A stretch of 38,139 nt of DNA, taken from contig NZ_JAVBXS010000077.1 of NCBI RefSeq assembly GCF_030824435.1, positions 1-38,139 on the forward strand, written 5' to 3'. The notes under the pieces were generated by a model. It made no database searches and was not told where the DNA came from. It worked only from the letters and a program-made list of their open reading frames with translations. Each line of letters starts with the position of its first letter. Positions within the stretch are counted from its first letter, which is position 1. Position numbers and translations under genes: made by a program. This document shows, one piece after another, positions 33,261-38,139 of the stretch. This DNA is from Rheinheimera sp. (lineage in GTDB: Bacteria > Pseudomonadota > Gammaproteobacteria > Enterobacterales > Alteromonadaceae).

Positions 33261-34541
33261 ATGAAAACAACATACAGTCTTATTTGCAGTGTTTTGTTGA
33301 TGCCAGCTATGGCATCAGCTGCCACTTTAATTCATGCAGGTGCCGTTATTACAGCCGAAGGTTCAGAAGTTTTAAAAAACCAAACGCTGGTGGTGGAGGG
33401 TGACAAAATCAGTGGTATTGAAGCGGGTTTTCGCACTCCGGCCTCTGGTGATGTATTGATTGATCTGAAAAATCACTTTGTGATGCCTGGCCTGATGGAT
33501 ATGCATACCCACTTTTCTTATCAGAGCAGTCCGACAGCCTACAGCGAAGGCTTTACCATGAATGAAGCTGATGTTGCGCTGCGCGGAGCAACTTATGCGG
33601 AAAAAACCTTGTTGGCCGGTTTTACCACAGTGCGGGAGCTGGGCGACAGCCACCATATCAGTACTGCGCTGCGTAAAGCCATTGATGCAGGCTTTACTCA
33701 AGGCCCACGTATTTTTACTGCCGGTAAATCTATTGCCACTACAGGCGGTCATGCTGACCCAACCAATGGTGTGTCATATCAGCGTATGGGCGACCCAACG
33801 CCGGCTGATGGGGTCATTAATGGTGTGGATGATGCCCGTAAGGCAGTGCGGCAGCGTTATAAAGAAGGCGCTGATTTAATTAAAATTACCGCAACTGGTG
33901 GTGTGCTCAGTGTGGCCAAAAGTGGCATGAATGCACAGTTTAAAGATGATGAGCTCAAAGCTATTGTCGATACCGCCAAAGATTACGGTTTTACTGTGGC
34001 TGTGCACGCGCATGGCAAAGAAGGGATGGAACGCGCCATCAAAGCCGGTGTGACTTCTATTGAACACGGTACCTTTATGGACGACAACACCATGAAGTTG
34101 ATGAAACAACATGGTACTTATTTTGTGCCAACCATCAGCGCCGGTAAATATGTGGCGGAAAAAGCCAAAGTGCCGGGGTTTTTTCCGGAGATGGTGCGTT
34201 TAAAAGCTGCCGCTATAGGACCGCTGATCCAACAGACATTTGCCCGGGCTTATAAAGCCGGCGTCAAAATTGCCTTTGGCACTGATGCTGGTGTTGGCAT
34301 GCATGGTGATAACTGGCAGGAATTTGTCTTTATGACTGAAGCCGGTATGCCTGCTATGGCTGCTATTCAAAGTGCCACTATTGAAGGCGCCCGTTTATTG
34401 GGGGTGGAGCAGACTTTGGGCAGTCTTAAAGTGGGCAAAATTGCCGATATTATTGCCGTGCCGGGTGACCCGCTGACGGATATCAAGCTGATGGGCAAAG
34501 TGAATTTTGTGATGAAAGCAGGTGTAGTGTACAAACAATAG
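33261..34541 (+). CDS. Secreted metal-dependent amidohydrolase (imidazolonepropionase/Xaa-Pro dipeptidase-like)
   Basis: A 426-aa exported hydrolase. It has a signal peptide of about 20 residues (cleavage after ASA-A) and a TIM-barrel amidohydrolase domain. Metal ligands appear in the standard order: DMHTHF (H-x-H), a lysine in [10 protein letters not shown] that is probably carbamylated, AVHAHG, SIEHGTF and the final aspartate in FGTDAGVG. This set matches the binuclear subgroup that hydrolyses peptides or cyclic amides, often annotated imidazolonepropionase-like. The chosen ATG has GGGA six bases upstream; a TTG one codon earlier is less likely. It sits between hemN and DUF2489, perhaps an insertion into an older gene cluster. 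The substrate is unknown. Confidence 0.9.
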   Translation: MKTTYSLICSVLLMPAMASAATLIHAGAVITAEGSEVLKNQTLVVEGDKISGIEAGFRTPASGDVLIDLKNHFVMPGLMDMHTHFSYQSSPTAYSEGFTMNEADVALRGATYAEKTLLAGFTTVRELGDSHHISTALRKAIDAGFTQGPRIFTAGKSIATTGGHADPTNGVSYQRMGDPTPADGVINGVDDARKAVRQRYKEGADLIKITATGGVLSVAKSGMNAQFKDDELKAIVDTAKDYGFTVAVHAHGKEGMERAIKAGVTSIEHGTFMDDNTMKLMKQHGTYFVPTISAGKYVAEKAKVPGFFPEMVRLKAAAIGPLIQQTFARAYKAGVKIAFGTDAGVGMHGDNWQEFVFMTEAGMPAMAAIQSATIEGARLLGVEQTLGSLKVGKIADIIAVPGDPLTDIKLMGKVNFVMKAGVVYKQ

Positions 34542-34605
34542 AGGTTGCTGAGGCAGATACCGGCTGCTTGGTTGTTGAGCAGCGGGTTCACCTAAAGAGC
34601 ACTGA

Positions 34606-34644
34606 CAAATAATAAAGCCGGCATTCAGCCGGCTTTATTATTTG
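34606..34644. terminator. Bidirectional terminator between amidohydrolase and DUF2489 genes
   Basis: A perfect 17-bp stem, CAAATAATAAAGCCGGC and its complement, around a 5-base loop (ATTCA). The AT-rich outer arms supply interrupted U-runs on both strands. It lies between convergent genes. Confidence 0.85.
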
Positions 34645-34715
34645 TGTTGGTTGACCGGTTTGATGTCTGCGATCACGCCATTAGTGGCGACAGTTGGCAA
34701 AAATGAACCTGCCTG

Positions 34716-35180
34716 TTAATGCCGCTGCTGGAGCATTTCCAGCAAGCCTTTGATATCTTTTTCTATGGCCACTTTGAGCTCAATTTCTTTTTGCTGACGC
34801 AGATGATCCTGCCGGCGTAATTCCTTTTTTTCCAGTGCCTTGCGGGCATCATGGGTCGGCATATCTTTAATCAGATCATACATTTCAAACAAAGCCGGCC
34901 ACCTGCAGGCTTGTGCCAGTTCGGGTTGCATGTTTTCCAGCAACACCCAGATGCGCAGAGCTGCTTCTGATGGCTCACATTGTTGTTCCAATGTGGCTTT
35001 GCCAATCAACACAATACTGTCGAGCAAATATTGTTGCCGTTCCGCCTGCTTTTGCTGATGAGCTTCCAGCGCTTGTTGTTGTTTTTGTTGTTGTGCTTTT
35101 AACTGAAACAGCAGTTTGCCCAGATAAAAGGCCAGACCAGCGATAATCAACAAACCGACAACTAACAACGTCATCCACAT
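34716..35180 (-). CDS. DUF2489 family membrane-anchored protein
   Basis: A 154-aa protein with one N-terminal transmembrane helix (about 2-22) followed by a glutamine-rich coiled coil (KAQQQKQQQALEAHQQKQAE). The DUF2489 domain follows (LIGKATLEQQCEPSEAALRIWVLLE, FEMYDLIKDMPTHDARKALEKKELRRQD). The function is unknown. The ATG at 35180 has AGGTGA five bases upstream; a GTG three codons earlier in frame is the alternative. It lies 15 bp after yihI on the same strand, so the two form an operon, as in related gammaproteobacteria. Confidence 0.87.
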   Translation of the reverse strand: MWMTLLVVGLLIIAGLAFYLGKLLFQLKAQQQKQQQALEAHQQKQAERQQYLLDSIVLIGKATLEQQCEPSEAALRIWVLLENMQPELAQACRWPALFEMYDLIKDMPTHDARKALEKKELRRQDHLRQQKEIELKVAIEKDIKGLLEMLQQRH

Positions 35181-35195
35181 CACATTCACCTGTTG

Positions 35196-35750
35196 TTATT
35201 CTCCGAGCAGGTCTTTACGCCAGTCGGTCTGTTCCAGTTTACTCAGTGGATCTAAATCGTCTTCTTCTACTTCTTCTTCGTCCAGATCTAAACCTAACAA
35301 AGTTAACAACTCGGCATGACGGGCTGTTTTGGCATTAAAGTACTTGGCGTCTTTCCCTGTCAGGATCTCACCTTGTTCAGTGCGCTCCAGCAAGGTAGCC
35401 AGATGCTCGTCCTGTTCAATCTGCGTCAGTTCAACTTCAGGAGCGATTTCGACCGGTTTAGCTTTCGCCAGTGTGGCTTTTGGCTGAGTGGCAGGCGCAA
35501 CCAGTTTTTGCTCGGCTACAGTCACAACCAATGGAATTGGTTTTTTACTGCCAATACGTGGGTCTTTGTTTTTGTTACCGCTCGATTCAGTTTTATCTGC
35601 CTGCACTGCGGCATTACGGCTGCCGGATTTTAAACCTGCACCTTTTTTCTTGGTTTCTACAGGACGGTCACGTTCCTGGCGGGCTTCAGCAGCCGGTTTA
35701 TGCCTAAGACCAATCTGGCCTGAAGTCCGTGATTTTTTTTTGCGAGTCAT
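35196..35750 (-). CDS. yihI: YihI, activator of the ribosome-assembly GTPase Der
   Basis: A 184-aa homologue of E. coli YihI, which stimulates GTP hydrolysis by Der (EngA) and so tempers 50S ribosome assembly. The basic N-terminus (MTRKKKSRTSGQIGLRHKPA) and an acidic C-terminal region (LDLDEEEVEEDDLDPLSKLEQTDWR) frame a conserved core, NAKTARHAELLTLLGL. AGG lies eight bases before the ATG. It is followed by DUF2489 at 15 bp. The upstream 730-bp gap resembles the E. coli interval that carries csrC. Confidence 0.92.
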   Translation of the reverse strand: MTRKKKSRTSGQIGLRHKPAAEARQERDRPVETKKKGAGLKSGSRNAAVQADKTESSGNKNKDPRIGSKKPIPLVVTVAEQKLVAPATQPKATLAKAKPVEIAPEVELTQIEQDEHLATLLERTEQGEILTGKDAKYFNAKTARHAELLTLLGLDLDEEEVEEDDLDPLSKLEQTDWRKDLLGE

Positions 35751-35917
35751 AATGTCTACCTGTAGAAAAGGGCGCGTATTTTAACCAGTTTTTGCAGCAG
35801 CTGCCTAAGTATTTTACTGTGGTGTTGGTTTAAATGGTGATTTGGGTGATGCGGCAACTGTTTCTCGCCGATGAAAGCAGCGCAATTAACAAGTGCAGCT
35901 TATTAGTTTAACAAGAC

Positions 35918-35955
35918 AAAAAAACAAAACGGCAGTAAGGATTGCCTACTGCCGT
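35918..35955 (-). terminator. Strong - strand terminator upstream of yihI
   Basis: A 9-bp stem, ACGGCAGTA with TACTGCCGT, around a 9-base loop, followed on the - strand by TTTGTTTTTTT. There is no - strand coding gene between it and the cytochrome c4 terminator. It therefore points to a non-coding transcript ending here. Confidence 0.82.
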
Positions 35956-36123
35956 TCAAGCGTTGCACTCAAAGGTGCTGAATTTTTTCATATCGTCCTG
36001 ACTTACGTGAGACACCCTGTCTGGACAGTTTCCCTATATTGTTAGGTCATTTCCCTATTTAAATAATTATTCGCGATCGTCCTAATACTTTTTTAATCTT
36101 CCATGGATCGCGTTAAAAACGCT

Positions 36124-36145
36124 GCATCAGTAATGATGCTTTTTT
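36124..36145 (+). terminator. Terminator-like hairpin on the + strand within the yihI-cytochrome c4 gap
   Basis: A 6-bp stem, GCATCA with TGATGC, around GTAA, followed by six T. It is oriented for a + strand transcript, but no + strand gene precedes it. It could be an internal stem of the proposed - strand sRNA or end an antisense transcript. Confidence 0.4.
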
Positions 36146-36302
36146 AATGTAGCTAGCACTATTGCTGTCCGTGCACATTGTCCGTTTTGTTGAGTTGTTA
36201 CAATCTGTAACGGGGTTTAATTTACTCTGATTCAGCGGAATGGCAATACTGTGATCAAAAAAAAATCATAAAAAAAGTGAACTAATTTCAACAGTCAAAT
36301 TA

Positions 36303-36315
36303 AATCAGATAGTTA
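36303..36315 (+). promoter_or_regulatory. IHF-like site
   Basis: AATCAGATAGTTA matches the IHF consensus WATCARNNNNTTR exactly and lies between the UvrY/GacA-type palindrome and the proposed sRNA promoter, in AT-rich DNA. The consensus is short, so chance is possible. Confidence 0.35.
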
Positions 36316-36379
36316 GCATAATTAATCAGACGAGTTTGCGATATTCGGAAGTTATTTTAAGCTTTTATCGCACGAGCTG

Positions 36380-36397
36380 TGTGAGATATATCTCACA
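36380..36397. promoter_or_regulatory. Perfect 18-bp palindrome of the UvrY/GacA box type
   Basis: TGTGAGATATATCTCACA is perfectly symmetrical. It fits TGTRAG-N6-CTYACA, the pattern of the GacA/UvrY/SirA upstream activating sequence found far upstream of csr/rsm sRNA genes. The half-site spacing (TGTGA-N8-TCACA) is two bases too long for CRP. Confidence 0.6.
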
Positions 36398-36440
36398 TTA
36401 GCGTTAGGTAAATCATGAACTGGCGACCTATCAGACAATA

Positions 36441-36470
36441 AAAAAGCCGGTGACTGACACCGGCTTTTTT
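36441..36470 (-). terminator. Terminator of the cytochrome c4 gene
   Basis: A 12-bp stem, AAAAAGCCGGTG with CACCGGCTTTTT, around a 5-base loop. It is T-rich on both sides and lies 15 bp past the cytochrome c4 stop. Confidence 0.88.
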
Positions 36471-36484
36471 AGACTAGCTGCAAA

Positions 36485-37126
36485 TTAATGCAAACCACCG
36501 AGGTATTTAGACATGATTTCGATGTCTTCATCAGTTAATTTTTTCGCAACGTCACGCATCATACCATTCATATCGTTGGCTCGGGTGCCGGCACGGAAGG
36601 CTTCAAGCTGTGTTTTAATATAAGCTGCGTGCTGGAATGAAATTTTCGGGAAATTTGCCAGGCTGTGACCAACACCACGTGGACCATGACAAGCTATACA
36701 AGCTGCGATACCTCGGTTCATGTCACCGGCACGGAATAATTTCTGACCTGCTTCCACCACATCTTCCGGAGTTGTGCCTGATTTCATCGTTTGGCTGGCG
36801 TAAAATGCTGCCAGATCCAACATATCTTGATCAGACAAGGCTGCAACCATACCACCCATGACAGCATTGCTACGGCCTTCTTTACCACCGCTGGTCATGC
36901 CAAGCTTAAATTCTTTTAATTGTTTATAAATATAACCGGCATGTTGACCCGCAATTTTTGGATACATGTCGGTAGGGCTGTTACCATCGGGACCATGGCA
37001 AGCTGCACAGGTAGCAGCTTTAGCTTTACCTGCTTCTGCATTACCTACTGGTGTAGTTGTTTCAGCGGCAACAGCCTGACCGGCCAACCCTAAAAAAAGC
37101 ATGACTGGAAGTGCGAATTTTTTCAT
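36485..37126 (-). CDS. Di-haem cytochrome c4
   Basis: A 213-aa periplasmic electron carrier that commonly feeds terminal oxidases (cbb3 type in relatives). The signal peptide is cleaved after AVA-A (about residue 20). It has two cytochrome c domains with haem sites CAACH (C40, C43, H44) and CIACH (C143, C146, H147). Each is followed by conserved text (GPDGNSPTDMYPKIAGQHAGYI and GPRGVGHSLANFPKISFQHAAYI) showing the internal duplication typical of c4. Methionine axial ligands are expected in the MGGMV and MNGMM segments. It is divergent from engB, the order known in Pseudomonas and other gammaproteobacteria. Confidence 0.94.
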   Translation of the reverse strand: MKKFALPVMLFLGLAGQAVAAETTTPVGNAEAGKAKAATCAACHGPDGNSPTDMYPKIAGQHAGYIYKQLKEFKLGMTSGGKEGRSNAVMGGMVAALSDQDMLDLAAFYASQTMKSGTTPEDVVEAGQKLFRAGDMNRGIAACIACHGPRGVGHSLANFPKISFQHAAYIKTQLEAFRAGTRANDMNGMMRDVAKKLTDEDIEIMSKYLGGLH

Positions 37127-37307
37127 GTTTATCCGTCTCTGTTCAGCGTGAACCTGCTTAAAAAGCAGGAAGAAAAAATAATAACCCTAATAATTATGTC
37201 TATTTTACACGAATCTAAGCCAGATAAAATCCCATTCATGCGGCTAATGCTTCTTCAGATCAATCAGATCCGCTACACTATAGCCAAATTTGATGTCGGA
37301 GTAAGTT

Positions 37308-37940
37308 GTGTACAAAGCAAAATTTAATTATCAGCAGACCAGTTTTTTAACCAGCGCCCCGGATATTACTGCCCTGCCGCCAGATACCGGCATTGAAGTT
37401 GCCTTTGCTGGCCGGTCAAATGCAGGTAAGTCCAGTGCTTTGAATACACTGACCAGACAAAATGGGTTAGCCCGTACCAGTAAAACACCGGGTCGTACTC
37501 AGTTGATCAACACTTTCCGTCTGGCTGATGAAAAACGGCTGATCGATTTACCTGGTTATGGTTTTGCCAAAGTGCCGTTAGCGGTCAAAGAAAAATGGCA
37601 AAAGTCGCTTGGTGAATATTTAATGAAACGCCAGAGCCTGAAAGGTCTGGTGGTATTGATGGATATCCGCCATCCGTTAAAAGATTTGGATCAACAGTTG
37701 ATTCATTGGGCGGTAGAAAGTCAGTTATCAGTGTTATTACTGCTGACAAAAGCTGACAAATTAAGCCCTGGTCCCCGTAAAAAAACTTTATTGGAAGTCC
37801 GTGAAGCTTCATTAGCTTTTATGGGCGATATCACAGTGCATACCTTCAGTTCGCTGAGTAAACAAGGTTTAACTGAGTTAGAGCAGGTGCTGGATGAGTG
37901 GTACAGTCGTGACAGCGATGCGTTACAAGGTGCTGAATAA
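37308..37940 (+). CDS. engB: YihA/YsxC (EngB) ribosome biogenesis GTPase
   Basis: A 210-aa essential GTPase needed for late 50S subunit assembly. The G motifs are complete: G1 GRSNAGKS (35-42), G2 region TPGRTQ, G3 DLPGYG (80-85), G4 TKADK and a terminal SSLSKQG (G5 region). The GTG start at 37308 has CGGAG (37297-37301) six bases upstream. A TACACT -10-like element at 37273-37278 precedes it. It is divergent from cytochrome c4 across about 180 bp. What follows to the window end is non-coding. Confidence 0.95.
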   Translation: MYKAKFNYQQTSFLTSAPDITALPPDTGIEVAFAGRSNAGKSSALNTLTRQNGLARTSKTPGRTQLINTFRLADEKRLIDLPGYGFAKVPLAVKEKWQKSLGEYLMKRQSLKGLVVLMDIRHPLKDLDQQLIHWAVESQLSVLLLLTKADKLSPGPRKKTLLEVREASLAFMGDITVHTFSSLSKQGLTELEQVLDEWYSRDSDALQGAE

Positions 37941-38058
37941 TTTGAGTAACAGATTTGGCGATGGCCTTGGTGTTATCGCCGCTCTGCACTACAAGACTTA
38001 AAACTCTGTCACTTTGTTGTATTTTCAGATTTCATTTTTTCTTCCCTAAAAAAGAAAA

Positions 38059-38083
38059 ACCGGCGTCTCAGAGAGAGGCCGGT
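38059..38083 (-). terminator. Terminator for a - strand gene beyond the right edge
   Basis: A 6-bp GC-rich stem, ACCGGC with GCCGGT. On the - strand it is followed by TTTTTCTTTTTT. It would end a - strand gene lying to the right; polA is the usual neighbour of engB, but none of it is seen here. Confidence 0.55.
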
Positions 38084-38139
38084 ATAGCAAACGGGGAGAA
38101 GCTATCAATAATAATTTCAAATCAACAGGGTGTCTTCAC

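Larger units (their letters stand above)
35918..36212 (-). ncRNA. csrC: Candidate CsrB/CsrC-family CsrA-sequestering sRNA
   Basis: Proposed sRNA of about 295 nt that would titrate the translational regulator CsrA. Four lines support it. It lies between yihI and engB on the yihI strand, the E. coli csrC location. The - strand carries seven GGA motifs, with TCC on the + strand at 36181, 36168, 36100, 36080, 36052, 36031 and 35996; five fit ANGGA and the other two are AGGA. It ends in a strong terminator. An 18-bp UvrY/GacA-type palindrome lies about 175 bp upstream. The 5' end is a guess from a -35 TTGCCA (36241-36246) and -10 TAAATT (36219-36224) with 16-bp spacing; a start near 36056 is also possible. 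GGA density is lower than in E. coli CsrC. Confidence 0.5.

Noticed and set aside
36197-36211. Palindrome GTTACA-ATC-TGTAAC
   Set aside because: Short, and more simply explained as the first hairpin of the proposed sRNA; no known regulator assigned.
36380-36397. CRP site reading of the 18-bp palindrome
   Set aside because: TGTGA and TCACA are 8 bp apart instead of 6, so the UvrY/GacA-type reading fits better.
35751-36484. Spot 42 (spf) sRNA, which lies next to engB in enterobacteria
   Set aside because: The conserved 5' segment of Spot 42 is not found on either strand of this interval.

Overview
The window looks like chromosomal DNA of a marine or aquatic gammaproteobacterium of the Rheinheimera/Alishewanella/Alteromonadales type. 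The reasons are the order engB, cytochrome c4, yihI, DUF2489, hemN, a GlyGly-CTERM (rhombosortase-type) surface protein, a glutamine-rich SbcC, and gene families typical of that group. The genus is an inference from gene content; no rRNA or tRNA gene is visible.

Layout. (1) 1-2917: a mercury-resistance operon merR-merT-merP-merA, all on the + strand, with a clear MerR operator/promoter between merR and merT. It is followed by about 640 bp of AT-rich, gene-free DNA ending in a bidirectional terminator, so it is probably an acquired block whose left edge lies outside the window. (2) 3596-7168 (-): a DUF2235 (Tle1-like) alpha/beta hydrolase, a class II fumarase and a small membrane protein. (3) 7275-11997: a metallo-mystery pair, MbnH-like di-heme enzyme plus MbnP-like lipoprotein (overlapping, -), divergent from a large surface protein with choice-of-anchor B, Calx-beta and GlyGly-CTERM regions (+). 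(4) 12196-20401: small stress and metabolism genes: DUF2141, a DMT transporter, two glutathione S-transferases, LysR divergent from a Rossmann NAD(P)-binding protein, YjbR, and a P450/ABM-monooxygenase operon divergent from an ArsR-type regulator. (5) 20486-25281: sbcD-sbcC, with a terminator-like hairpin running straight into the sbcD start codon. (6) 25338-31053 (-): a large PAS/GAF/GGDEF/EAL protein, then mscS and a DUF481 outer-membrane protein in a coupled pair. (7) 31214-37940: DUF1285, hemN, a secreted amidohydrolase, DUF2489, yihI, a long non-coding interval, cytochrome c4 and engB.

The most notable non-coding signal is the yihI-cytochrome c4 interval (35751-36484). It sits where E. 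coli carries the CsrA-sequestering sRNA csrC (between yihA/engB and yihI). It holds a perfect 18-bp palindrome of the UvrY/GacA box type, an IHF-like site, seven GGA motifs on the - strand and a strong - strand terminator. I propose a CsrB/CsrC-family sRNA there. The best candidate for a poorly described protein system is the MbnPH pair with its divergent surface protein.
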